Assembly (NCBI GenBank): GCA_046294265.1
Contig: JBKBKC010000017.1
Location: 1-63,980 of the forward strand
From: JBKBKC01 sp046294265
GTDB taxonomy: Bacteria > Pseudomonadota > Alphaproteobacteria > Rhodobacterales > Rhodobacteraceae
Direction of reading: 5' to 3'
DNA length: 63,980 nt
Of the stretch, positions 1 to 7,951 are shown piece after piece; position 1 is the first letter of the stretch; the number at the start of each line of letters is the position of its first letter. The translations under genes were made by a program, and so were the position numbers. A model generated the notes under the pieces. The model did not search any database, was not told the DNA's origin, and was given only the letters and a program-made list of their open reading frames with translations.

Positions 1-169
1 CGACCTCAACCCCATCGAGCGGGTCATCGCCAAGCTCAAGCACCTGCTCCGCAAAGCCGCCGAACGCACCAAGGAGGCCGTCTGGCGCTGGATCGGCTCG
101 CTCCTCGACCAGTTCACCCCAAAGGAATGCGAAAACCACATCCGAAACGCAGGGTATGGTTCCGCATAA
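1..169 (+). CDS. IS630-family transposase, C-terminal fragment (5' end outside window)
   Basis: The reading frame is open from base 2 and ends at a TAA at 167-169, giving the last 55 residues of a DDE-superfamily transposase. The segment starts DLNPIE, the conserved stretch around the last catalytic acidic residue of IS630/Tc1-like enzymes, and continues with ERVIAKLKHLLRKAAERT and the ending NHIRNAGYGSA. Its job in the intact element is cutting and joining of the IS ends. Only the tail is visible, so activity cannot be judged. It lies just downstream of ruvA, where ruvB is usually found, so the IS probably landed inside the ruvCAB gene order. Confidence 0.85.
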   Translation, partial: DLNPIERVIAKLKHLLRKAAERTKEAVWRWIGSLLDQFTPKECENHIRNAGYGSA

Positions 170-188
170 AGTCATCCCGATCTAGATT

Positions 189-256
189 GTCTTCTTCTGT
201 CCACAAATATCCTGGGGGGCGCACCCGCAGGGTGCGGGGGGCAACGCCCCCCTGCG
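189..256. repeat. Dispersed hairpin-plus-tail repeat, copy 1 (tail class B)
   Basis: The tail GTCTTCTTCTGTC followed by AAATATCC lies at 189-212. Beyond it are two hairpins: GCACCC/GGGTGC at 221-235 and a GGGGGGC/GCCCCCC hairpin ending near 252. The hairpin side faces the ruvA stop codon at 262. This is the same arrangement as copies at 17549, 21069 and 57849. The hairpins probably terminate ruvCA transcription; the role of the tail is unknown. Confidence 0.7.
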
Positions 257-261
257 ACCTC

Positions 262-933
262 TCAGCCGCGGGGGGCCAGCCGTTTGAGGGCGGCGCGGAT
301 CAGTGCGGGCATGTCCGCGTCCGGTGCTTCGGCCGATACCTGTACCACGGCCGCTGCCGCGTCGCCTTGCGCATAGCCGAGGTTCAGCAGTGCAGACAGT
401 GCATCCGCCGCATGGGCCGCACGGGGCGGGGCCGGCGGGGCCTTCTGTGCAGGATGGAAGGGCGAAACTTCCACCACCTCATCCAGCCGCGCCCCCGCGC
501 TGGCGGCGGGATCGGCGCCCATCGCCATCACGCCGGGCGCCTTGGCCTTCAGCTCCAGCACAACGCGGCTCGCGATCTTGGGGCCGATGCCCGGCGCGGC
601 CTGGATCGCGCGCACATCGCCCAGGGCGATGGCGCGGCCCACGCCCTCTGCCCCCAGCGCGCCGAGGATCGCCATGGCGGCCTTGGCCCCCACGCCCTGC
701 ACCGTCATCAAAAGCCGGTGCCATTCCTTTTCGATGAGGCTTGGAAAGCCGAAGAGTTGCAGCAGATCCTCGCGCACCAGAAGCTCGGTATAAAGCGCCA
801 CCGCCTCGCCCGGCCCCGGCAGGGCCGCCAGCGTCCGGTCCGACACATGCACGATATAGCCCACCCCGCGCACGTCGATCAGCACATGGTCGGGCCCGCG
901 ATAATCAAGCCGCCCCGCGATGCGCCCGATCAT
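262..933 (-). CDS. ruvA: Holliday junction branch migration protein RuvA
   Basis: The 223-residue protein starts MIGRIAGRL and has the three RuvA regions: an N-terminal OB fold (1-65), two helix-hairpin-helix motifs (VQGVGAKAA at 78-86 and APGIGPKIA at 113-121), and a C-terminal domain after an Ala/Pro-rich linker that contacts RuvB. RuvA tetramers bind Holliday junctions and load the RuvB motor during recombinational repair. The start ATG overlaps the ruvC stop as ATGA, so the two genes are translationally coupled. RuvB, normally next, is not in the window; a repeat and an IS630 remnant follow instead. Confidence 0.95.
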   Translation of the reverse strand: MIGRIAGRLDYRGPDHVLIDVRGVGYIVHVSDRTLAALPGPGEAVALYTELLVREDLLQLFGFPSLIEKEWHRLLMTVQGVGAKAAMAILGALGAEGVGRAIALGDVRAIQAAPGIGPKIASRVVLELKAKAPGVMAMGADPAASAGARLDEVVEVSPFHPAQKAPPAPPRAAHAADALSALLNLGYAQGDAAAAVVQVSAEAPDADMPALIRAALKRLAPRG

Positions 934-1442
934 CCCGCGGCCCTCTGCACCGCCGCCGCGAGGCGTCCTGCCGAGGCGAGGTGATGCGCATGGCAGATCG
1001 CCACCGCCAGCGCATCGGCCGCATCCGGGCCCGCGATCACCACCCCCGGGAGGTGCAGCCGCACCATGTGATCGACCTGCACCTTGGCCGCGTGCCCCAC
1101 GCCGACCACACATTTCTTGACGGCATTCGGCGCATATTCCCCCACCGCCAGGCCCGCCTGCGCGGGCACCAGAAGGGCGATCCCCCGCGCCTGGCCCAGT
1201 TTCAGCGTGGCCACCGCGTCCTTGTTCACAAAGGTATGCTCCACCGCCGCCGCATCGGGCGCGAACCGCACCACCACCGCCGTCAGCTGCGCATGCAGGT
1301 GGCAAAGCCGCTGCGCGAGGTCCTGCCCCGAGGGAACGGAATGGCAGATGCCATTGGCGACATGCGTGAGGCGCGACCCCGCGACATCGATCACCCCCCA
1401 GCCGAGGTTGCGCAACCCCGGGTCGATGCCCAGAACCCGCAT
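930..1442 (-). CDS. ruvC: Crossover junction endodeoxyribonuclease RuvC
   Basis: The 170-residue protein resolves Holliday junctions by paired nicks. The start MRVLGIDPGL is chosen because it is the universal RuvC N-terminus; a longer upstream frame has no family match. The catalytic acidic residues are visible: D7 (GIDPG), E68 (VEHTFVN), D140 and D143 (GPDAADALA). The length is normal for the family. It is the first gene of a ruvC-ruvA transcription unit and overlaps ruvA by four bases. The AT-richer 306-bp region upstream should hold the promoter. Confidence 0.95.
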   Translation of the reverse strand: MRVLGIDPGLRNLGWGVIDVAGSRLTHVANGICHSVPSGQDLAQRLCHLHAQLTAVVVRFAPDAAAVEHTFVNKDAVATLKLGQARGIALLVPAQAGLAVGEYAPNAVKKCVVGVGHAAKVQVDHMVRLHLPGVVIAGPDAADALAVAICHAHHLASAGRLAAAVQRAAG

Positions 1443-1748
1443 CCGCCGCCCCTTCCGCCCGTTTTTTCCACAACTAGCACGAAAAGCGAACATCGGCCAT
1501 AGGCTTGACAGCGACGCACGCGCATGTTGCACTGCAGCATCGTCGGCGGGTTGCGACGCTTTGCGATGCGAACCCGACATGCGCCGCCTGCGACCTGAAA
1601 ACATGGCGAAACCATGACAATCCGTCATGCAATGGCTGCATTCCGGCCATGCTTTTGTGGTGGATTGCTTTGCACATGCAGCACGACTATCTGGCAGTCA
1701 TCGCGCAGCAATGCTGAACGAGTGAGCCATTTGTGAAAGGAAACCGCC
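1443..1748. other. Intergenic region between divergent ruvC and the DUF1127 gene
   Basis: This 306-bp region has no convincing gene. It carries the divergent promoters and a partial palindrome TTGCACTGCAGCA near 1527-1539, which shares CACTGCAGCAT with a site in front of the ParA-like gene near 44290. A purine-rich GAAAGGAAACC lies just before the DUF1127 start at 1749. Confidence 0.5.
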
Positions 1749-1946
1749 ATGGCCGCCACCGAGACGACCCGCCCGGCGCCGTTCGGCGCCATCACGACCT
1801 ACCGATTTGTCGCCACGCTCAGCGCCGTCCTGGGCGCACTTGCCGCCTGGAATGACGCCCGCGTCACGCGCAACGCGCTTGGCAAACTGTCGGACCGCGA
1901 GCTTGACGATATCGGGCTGTGCCGGGGCGACATCGACCGGCTCTGA
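1749..1946 (+). CDS. DUF1127 family small protein
   Basis: The 65-residue protein has the DUF1127 (YjiS-like) motif near its end: NALGKLSDRELDDIGL followed by RGDIDRL. DUF1127 proteins are small, Arg-rich and common in multiple copies in alphaproteobacteria. Some members, such as CcaF1 of Rhodobacter, are RNA-binding stress regulators. The N-terminal 30 residues are more hydrophobic (FVATLSAVLGALAAW). A GAAAGGAA Shine-Dalgarno lies upstream and a strong terminator hairpin follows at 2011-2043, so it is a single-gene transcript. The exact role here is not deducible. Confidence 0.8.
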   Translation: MAATETTRPAPFGAITTYRFVATLSAVLGALAAWNDARVTRNALGKLSDRELDDIGLCRGDIDRL

Positions 1947-2010
1947 TCCCGGTTGCACCACCGGATGGTCGTTCCCGTCGGGTCCTCCCCCCGATGGTCC
2001 GAACGCAACG

Positions 2011-2043
2011 AAGGCCGCGTTCCCTGCCGGGGACGCGGCCTTT
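2011..2043 (+). terminator. Rho-independent terminator after the DUF1127 gene
   Basis: The arms AAGGCCGCGTTCCC (2011-2024) and GGGGACGCGGCCTT (2029-2042) pair over 14 bp with one G-T wobble around a TGCC loop. TTT follows. It lies 65 bp downstream of the stop at 1946. Confidence 0.75.
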
Positions 2044-2079
2044 GGCTAATCAGGCTGCGGCGGGGCAGCGTCCGACAGG

Positions 2080-2424
2080 TCAGCGCGGCGCCCAGATCTG
2101 CATCTGACGTGACAACCACATCGTGGCGGGATCGACCGCCATCAGCCAGGCGCCAACCCGGTCCACGTCATCGCCCGCCGTCAGCGCCGTGACCCGGTCG
2201 CGATAGACGCCATCGCCGACATGGTAATGTATCGTGGCCTTGAGGCCGATGATGCAAAGTGCCGTCACCAGCAGCGGCTTGATGATCGGAAAGGACCGGC
2301 GGCGGGGTTTGACGTAATGCGACCGGCCCAACGCGCCGTCGGCCTCGAAGCCGTGCCCGCGCGCGCGGGCAGCCTCAACGCGGGCGATGCGGTCGTAGAA
2401 ATCCACCAGGTTCGGGTCTGTCAT
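2080..2424 (-). CDS. Conserved hypothetical single-pass membrane protein
   Basis: The 114-residue protein starts MTDPNLVDFY. An upstream in-frame Met at 2496 has no better support. A basic stretch (KPRRRSFP, about 39-46) precedes one hydrophobic helix (IIKPLLVTALCIIGL, about 47-61), which suggests the first ~45 residues stay in the cytoplasm and the C-terminal ~50 are periplasmic. I recognise no domain. It lies 176 bp downstream of prmA on the same strand and could be co-transcribed with it. Confidence 0.6.
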   Translation of the reverse strand: MTDPNLVDFYDRIARVEAARARGHGFEADGALGRSHYVKPRRRSFPIIKPLLVTALCIIGLKATIHYHVGDGVYRDRVTALTAGDDVDRVGAWLMAVDPATMWLSRQMQIWAPR

Positions 2425-2574
2425 CGCATGCATCCGTGCAGTAGGTCCCCCGACCCGCCCTGTTTTTAGGCCGGAAATGGGGCAGCAATGTGGCATTTCA
2501 GACGAATACGGCTAAAGGGCGGCGGATTTCCGGCCTCGCCCCCGGAGCGCCGCCCACGGGCGCCGCGCCGCCGA

Positions 2575-2616
2575 AGTTTCGCCGCCCTGGTTTCGCCGCC
2601 CTAGTTTCGCCGCAGG
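2575..2616. repeat. 14-bp tandem repeat spanning the prmA stop codon
   Basis: Nearly three copies of a 14-bp unit with core GTTTCGCCGCCCT lie head to tail at 2575-2588, 2589-2602 and 2603-2616. The last copy diverges at its end. The prmA stop (TAG, 2601-2603) sits across the second and third units, so the C-terminal residues LRRN are encoded by the repeat. Confidence 0.75.
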
Positions 2617-3473
2617 ACCAGCGTTGACCATTCGCCGATATCCGCGCGCGTCTCCAGCGCGCAGCCGGCGGCGACATAGGCGGCCGCCACCGCTTCCGCC
2701 TGCGCCACCAGCAGCCCCGACAGGATCGCGACCCCTCCGGAGGCCAGATGCGCCGCCACGCCAGGGGCAAGCTCGATCAGCGGGCCTTTGAGGATATTGG
2801 CGAAGATCAGATCATAAGGCGCCGCCGCCACCAGCCGCTGGTGGGCAAAGCCCGCCGCCTCTAGGCATTCGACCCGGCCCTCCAGCCCGTTGATCGCCAC
2901 ATTGGCCCGCGCCACATCCACCGCCACGCTGTCGATGTCCGACGCGATCACCAGCGCGTCGGGCAGCACCATCGCCGCCGCCATCGCCAACACGGCGGTG
3001 CCGCAGCCGATGTCGGCCACGCGCGCGGGCGCAAAGCCCGCCGCGGCCAGCCGGTCAAACGCCATCAGGCAGCCAAGCGTCGTGCCATGGTGCCCGGTGC
3101 CGAAGGCCACCGTCGCCTCGATCTGCAGCGCCACGCGGCCCGGTGGCACGCGGTGCGCGTCATGCGGGCCATAGACAAAGAACCGGCCCGCCTCCACCGG
3201 ATGCAACTCGCGCCGCACCTTGGCCACCCAGTCGATGTCGGGCACTTCCGACACGGCGAAATCGGCGGCCCCGAAGGCCGCGGCCAGCAGCATCAGGGTG
3301 GCGCCCTGTGGCGCATCGTCGAAATAGCCGCCCACCTCCCAGATGCCCGAGCCATCCTCCACCTCGAACACGCCGACGCCCACGGGTTCGGGCTCCATCC
3401 GCTCCATCGCGGCGGCCAGCGCCTCGGCGGCGTCCTGGCCGGGCAGCGTTGTCAGGGCGGAATAGGTGGGCAT
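2601..3473 (-). CDS. prmA: Ribosomal protein L11 methyltransferase
   Basis: The 290-residue protein methylates ribosomal protein L11 using S-adenosylmethionine. It has the PrmA signature FGTGHHGTT (124-132), the AdoMet-binding motif DIGCGTAVLA (154-163), an acidic loop ASDIDSVAV (about 178-186) and the ANILKGPL motif (225-232), where other PrmA proteins have NILA. The N-terminal ~90 residues form the substrate-recognition domain. The length is normal. The gene follows the flavoprotein gene at 3525 on the same strand with a 50-bp gap. Its last codons and stop fall in a short tandem repeat. Confidence 0.92.
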   Translation of the reverse strand: MPTYSALTTLPGQDAAEALAAAMERMEPEPVGVGVFEVEDGSGIWEVGGYFDDAPQGATLMLLAAAFGAADFAVSEVPDIDWVAKVRRELHPVEAGRFFVYGPHDAHRVPPGRVALQIEATVAFGTGHHGTTLGCLMAFDRLAAAGFAPARVADIGCGTAVLAMAAAMVLPDALVIASDIDSVAVDVARANVAINGLEGRVECLEAAGFAHQRLVAAAPYDLIFANILKGPLIELAPGVAAHLASGGVAILSGLLVAQAEAVAAAYVAAGCALETRADIGEWSTLVLRRN

Positions 3474-3524
3474 CGCGCGCTCCTTGCACTTGTCAGGGCG
3501 GGGTAGGCCGTGGCCGGGGCCGCG

Positions 3525-4646
3525 TCAACCCGCCCGCACCAGGCCCCGCACCAGCCGCCACAGGCTGCGCAGGCCGATATCGGCATAGTCCATCCGCCCT
3601 GCCAGCAGGGCCAGAAACCGCGCCTGCAGCCGGGGCTGCGCGCCAAGCAGCCGGTGACAGCGCGCCTGCAAGGGCGGGCGATGCACCACCGCCGAAAGCA
3701 TCCGCGCCCGCGCCAGTTCGCGCCGCACATGGGCGATGGCGCGCCAGTGCCGCGCGGCGGCCGAGGCGGGATCGCCCGCCGCAAGGGCCTCTGCCGCCGC
3801 CCGGCCCGCCAGATGCCCCGTCTCCATCGCCCAGGCGAGGCCCTCGCCGGTGATCGGGTCCACCGCCCCGCAGGCGTCACCCGCCAAAAGCATCGCCCCC
3901 CGCCCCGCCACCACCCGGCCCGACGGAATGAACGCCCCCTTGCAGCGCAGCCCCTCCGCCCCGTGCCGCCCGGCATAATCGGCCAGCCGCGCCTTGAGGT
4001 CGGGGTTGCGCGCATGCGTCCCGCCAAGGCCCACGGTCAGGCTGCCCTGTTTGGGGAAGACCCAGCCATAGCCCCAGGCCGCTGCCGCAAGGTCGATCTC
4101 CACCGCGGCACCCGGCACCGGCGCGGCCTCGACCTCCAGCGCGAAACCCACCGAGCGCGGGTCATAGGCCCGCCCGTGGACCGCCCGCGCGGCCACCCCG
4201 GCCGCGCCATCCGCCCCCACCAGCACGCGGGCCACCAGCCTGCGCCCGTCCTCCAGCACCACCGCAGGCGCACCCGGATCCACCGACAGCACCCGGCAGC
4301 CGGTGAAATCCCCGGCCCCCGCCGCCAGCGCCGCCGCCACAAGGGCCGCATCGAAATCGCGCCGCATGACCATGGTGATCGGCGGCGCCTCGGGCCAGTC
4401 GCCGATCAGCCGGTCGCCCGCCACGATGCGCACATGCCCCGCCACGAGCGACCGCGCGGGGTCGGGGGCCATGCCGAACACCCGGTCCATCACCGCGACC
4501 GCCCGCCCGGTCAGCCCACCACCGCACAGCTTGTCGCGCGGAAAGCGCGCCCGGTCCACCAGCGCCACGCGCAGGCCCGCGCGCGCCGCCGTCACCGCGG
4601 CCGCCGCCCCCGCAGGCCCCGCCCCCAGCACGATCACGTCAAACAT
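3525..4646 (-). CDS. FAD-dependent oxidoreductase, geranylgeranyl reductase family
   Basis: The 373-residue flavoprotein starts with a Rossmann FAD site GAGPAGAAAA (8-17). It carries KLCGGGLTGRAV (about 39-50), a geranylgeranyl-reductase-family motif, and the second FAD motif GDACGAVDPITGEGL near 270-284. Family members reduce isoprenoid double bonds, for example geranylgeranyl groups of bacteriochlorophyll or archaeal lipids; others act on quinone-like substrates. No photosynthesis genes are visible here, so the substrate is unknown. It is transcribed divergently from the RTX gene across a 227-bp gap. Confidence 0.8.
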   Translation of the reverse strand: MFDVIVLGAGPAGAAAAVTAARAGLRVALVDRARFPRDKLCGGGLTGRAVAVMDRVFGMAPDPARSLVAGHVRIVAGDRLIGDWPEAPPITMVMRRDFDAALVAAALAAGAGDFTGCRVLSVDPGAPAVVLEDGRRLVARVLVGADGAAGVAARAVHGRAYDPRSVGFALEVEAAPVPGAAVEIDLAAAAWGYGWVFPKQGSLTVGLGGTHARNPDLKARLADYAGRHGAEGLRCKGAFIPSGRVVAGRGAMLLAGDACGAVDPITGEGLAWAMETGHLAGRAAAEALAAGDPASAAARHWRAIAHVRRELARARMLSAVVHRPPLQARCHRLLGAQPRLQARFLALLAGRMDYADIGLRSLWRLVRGLVRAG

Positions 4647-4873
4647 GCGCCACCTGCGAACAGGCCCGGGCCGGGTGCGATGGGGTCAGTTCCCGCGACA
4701 TGGCGCAGACATAGCCGCACACCCCCTCCCCGGCCATGCCCCGCGCCCCTGGCCAGCGCGGTTTTCCGCCCGCCCGCAGGAATAAGGCGCGACCCCGGCC
4801 CGTTGCCTCTGCGACCCGGATGACAGGATGCCGCCGGGCCCGTCCTTCACCCCATCCGATCAGGAGAATTCCC

Positions 4874-5875
4874 ATGACCACGCTCACCCTCCGCGGCAAC
4901 CAGATTGGCGAAGCGCTGCAGTTCAACGGCAACGGCAACACCGTCGCCATCGAGATCGGCCGCGTCTGGTTCGCCGCCACCGACACCGTGCGCATCACCT
5001 TCGCGCCGCTGTCCTTCGACCCCGTGACCGGCGTTCTCGTCGGCGGGGCCGGGGCCGTATCCGGCCTTACCGTCACCACCGCGACCGGTCAGGTCACCAC
5101 CTTCGGCGTCTCCACCGCCACCCCCCTGGACATCGATCCCGACCAGTCCAAAAACGGCGCCGACTTCTTCTACATCTCCGAGGCCCCTGCGGCGGGGATC
5201 GGCGGCGCCTATGCGGGCGTGCAGCTGGAAAAGATCGTGGTCGCGGATGCCGCGCTGACCGGCGGCACTGCGCCGCTGTTCTCGTCGCTGGGCGGCTACC
5301 AGCCTGCGGGCGGCACCATCACCCCGACGGCACCACAGCTGATCGGCACGAACGGCAATGACGTGCTGACCGGCACCAACGGTGCCGACTACATGGGCGG
5401 TCGCGACGGCAATGACCGGATCGTGGCGCGCGGCGGCAATGACACCATCGACGGCGATGACGGCAACGACATCATCGATGGCGGCAAGGGCAACGACGCG
5501 ATCTGGGGCGGGCGCGGCAACGACCTGATCTGGGGCGGCGCCGGTGCCGACACGCTGCGCGGCGGCGACGGCGACGATGTGCTGGACGGCGGCGCGGGCC
5601 GCGACGTTGTCGCGGGCGGCTTCGGCGGGGACGTGTTCGTTTTCGGCGCGGGCGACCGGGTGCTGGATTTCAGCCGCGTCGAGGGTGACCAGATCCACTT
5701 CGCCGCATCCCTCGGCCTGACCGAGGCCGACCTGACCATCCGCACCACCACGGCCGGCACCGTGATCGGCGCGCAGGGTGTCACCGGCACGATGCTGCTG
5801 GCCGGGTATTTCGGCGGCTTCGACACCGGCAATGATTTCAAGTTCGACTATGTTCCGGTGTTCGACTTCCTCTGA
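4874..5875 (+). CDS. Short RTX (calcium-binding nonapeptide repeat) secreted protein
   Basis: The 333-residue protein starts at the ATG with AGGAG just upstream. The N-terminal ~150 residues form a beta-rich domain of unknown function. Residues ~157-240 carry about eight GGxGxDxUx-type repeats (GTNGNDVLTG, GRDGNDRIV, GKGNDAIWG, GGDGDDVLDG), which bind Ca2+ and fold outside the cell. The last ~90 residues (VFVFGAGDRVLDF, then a Phe/Asp-rich end FDYVPVFDFL) look like a type I secretion C-terminal signal. There is no N-terminal signal peptide and no type I exporter in the window. The function of the N-domain is unknown. Confidence 0.85.
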   Translation: MTTLTLRGNQIGEALQFNGNGNTVAIEIGRVWFAATDTVRITFAPLSFDPVTGVLVGGAGAVSGLTVTTATGQVTTFGVSTATPLDIDPDQSKNGADFFYISEAPAAGIGGAYAGVQLEKIVVADAALTGGTAPLFSSLGGYQPAGGTITPTAPQLIGTNGNDVLTGTNGADYMGGRDGNDRIVARGGNDTIDGDDGNDIIDGGKGNDAIWGGRGNDLIWGGAGADTLRGGDGDDVLDGGAGRDVVAGGFGGDVFVFGAGDRVLDFSRVEGDQIHFAASLGLTEADLTIRTTTAGTVIGAQGVTGTMLLAGYFGGFDTGNDFKFDYVPVFDFL

Positions 5876-5932
5876 TGCGACTTTGACGGCGGGGCTTGTC
5901 GCCCGCCCTGCATCCAAGGGGGTGACGGCGCG

Positions 5933-7849
5933 CTACCAGCGGACAGTCACCCCCGCCGCCATGCCATGATCCCGCGCGCCCGTCCGCCAGCGGCCATCCG
6001 CGCGCAGATAGGCGTCCACGCCCTGCCCCTTCCACGTCACCCCGACCGAGGCATCGACCCCCGTGCGCCCCCCGGGCGCCCCGGTGATCGCCAGCCCCGT
6101 GCCGCCGAAGGTGACCGGCAGCACCCGGTCCGCGCCCGCCACCACATGCACCACCCGCGCGCCAAGGCGCAGCCCCAGCACACCGCCCGCCTGCGCCCAG
6201 TCCCGCCGCGCCTCGACGCCCGCAAACACCCGCGTGCGCCCGGCGCTGTGCGCCGCCGCCACCAGCGCGCCGGTGGCGAACCCGTCGCGGCGCACCCGCA
6301 CATGATCCACCCCCACCGAGGGCGTCACCGCCCAGTCGCCCGCCCGCAGGTGCCAGCCGGTTTCCGCCATCGCGCCGAACACCCGCAGGTCATAGCGGGC
6401 CGCCCCCGCCAGCGTCTGCGTGTCCGCCTCGCCCAGACCGTAAACCAGCGCGCCCGAGGCGAACCAGTCGCCGCTGCGATAGCCAAGGCCGACCCCCGCC
6501 TGCGTCAGCGAAACCTTCCCCGTCTCGCCCACCGACCGCAGGGCAAGGTCCGTCCGCCCGGTATCCAGCCCGAAGCCCAGCGTGACGCCCGAGGGGAACA
6601 CCCAAGTCAGCCCCCCCGCCACCCCGCGCCCGTCCCGCCGCTCACCCGGCCGCGTGCCGTCCGCATCCGTGCGCCCGCCCGTCGCATACCCCTCCACCCA
6701 GCCAAAGCGCGCCACCCCCGGCCCGCCCATGCCGGAGAGCGTGGCGGCGGGCAGCGCAAACCCGCGCGGCCCCGCCCCCTCATCCCCCATCCGGCGGAGC
6801 ATCCGCTGGCCAAGGTCATACCCGCCCGACTGCACCGCCGCATGGATCGAGCCAAGGGCCTGCACGACGCCCCGCACCTGCCAATGCTCGAAGATCTCCC
6901 AGGTCTCGGTGCCGGTGATGGTTTCGAGGATGGTGAGGTGGGTGTTCAGATAGGCCAGATTCGCCGTTGTCCCGAAAGGCACCGCCGCAAGCGCGCCGCT
7001 GTTTTCGCATCGCGTGGGCGGAGCACCGTTGTTGCCGGTGCTGGCCGCTTCGCACAAGCCAAGATCGGTCGTTAGGATCGTTGTGATCGCACCAGGGGTG
7101 CCGGGAACGAACGAATTTCCCCCTTCGATCGTGCCCGGCCCGACCACCAGGTTGAAGGTAAAGCTAAGGACAGGCTCGCCCACCACCTCGCGCTGCGTCT
7201 CGACCGTGGTCTGCACCACGCTTTCCCTGCGTTCCAGCAGCACCGGTGCCAGCACCATGAAACCCGGCCCCCCAGTCGCGGTCACCGCAACACCGGCATC
7301 CGACACCAGCGCCTGCACCTCCGGCGCGACGAAGGGCAGGTCGCGGGTTTCGTCAAGAACGGTCGCGCCCCCGATCTCGCCGGTGATCCGGGTGCGGAAC
7401 ACGTCGCTTCTTACCGAAGCATCCACGCGGGTCACGGTTTCGGTGCGGGTCGAGGCTTCGATCTCTGTGATGTTGAAGCATTGCCTTAACGCGCCGACGC
7501 CCCCGAAATTGCACGTTCTACGTTCGAGTTCGACCCCGAGAGACGAGCGGCGAACGTATTGTACTCTCTCGCGCAAGGCCAGAAACTCGTCCTGAACGCG
7601 GGCGGCGCATCCTTCTTCGCCCGGCGCGCAGATTAAGGACCGGGCGAATTCCAGTCCGATTTCAGACTGGCTTGCTCCGAAATACTCGAGTGTGCAGACA
7701 TCGTTCAAGGATGCGCCCGGCGGCGGCGGCGGAAATCTATTTGGCTCGATGCTATCACAGTCGTGGGCCACGATCTCGGTTTGGGCCGCACCCTCGCCCG
7801 CCAGCCCCAGACACAGCGCGCCCACAAGCGCCCAAACCACATGCCGCAT
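5933..7849 (-). CDS. Autotransporter-type outer membrane protein
   Basis: The 638-residue protein starts MRHVVWALVGALCLGLAGEG, a signal peptide probably cut after GAA-Q around residue 22. An upstream Met at 7909 would hide this signal, so 7849 is preferred. Residues ~25-390 are a Cys-containing passenger without a family match that I can name. From ~390 the sequence has the alternating aromatic/Gly pattern of an autotransporter beta-barrel (RFGWVEGYATGGR, GLTWVFPSGVTLGFGL), ending in VTVRW with the terminal aromatic residue needed for BAM insertion. It lies directly downstream of a LuxR-type gene on the same strand. Confidence 0.8.
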   Translation of the reverse strand: MRHVVWALVGALCLGLAGEGAAQTEIVAHDCDSIEPNRFPPPPPGASLNDVCTLEYFGASQSEIGLEFARSLICAPGEEGCAARVQDEFLALRERVQYVRRSSLGVELERRTCNFGGVGALRQCFNITEIEASTRTETVTRVDASVRSDVFRTRITGEIGGATVLDETRDLPFVAPEVQALVSDAGVAVTATGGPGFMVLAPVLLERRESVVQTTVETQREVVGEPVLSFTFNLVVGPGTIEGGNSFVPGTPGAITTILTTDLGLCEAASTGNNGAPPTRCENSGALAAVPFGTTANLAYLNTHLTILETITGTETWEIFEHWQVRGVVQALGSIHAAVQSGGYDLGQRMLRRMGDEGAGPRGFALPAATLSGMGGPGVARFGWVEGYATGGRTDADGTRPGERRDGRGVAGGLTWVFPSGVTLGFGLDTGRTDLALRSVGETGKVSLTQAGVGLGYRSGDWFASGALVYGLGEADTQTLAGAARYDLRVFGAMAETGWHLRAGDWAVTPSVGVDHVRVRRDGFATGALVAAAHSAGRTRVFAGVEARRDWAQAGGVLGLRLGARVVHVVAGADRVLPVTFGGTGLAITGAPGGRTGVDASVGVTWKGQGVDAYLRADGRWRTGARDHGMAAGVTVRW

Positions 7850-7951
7850 AATCGCCACCCCCGCGCAAACCCCGCGCGAAAGGTGCCACGGGGCCCGCCG
7901 CGACTCCACTATCCGATCAGATAGTCCGTGCGCGAAAACCCCCAGAACCCC

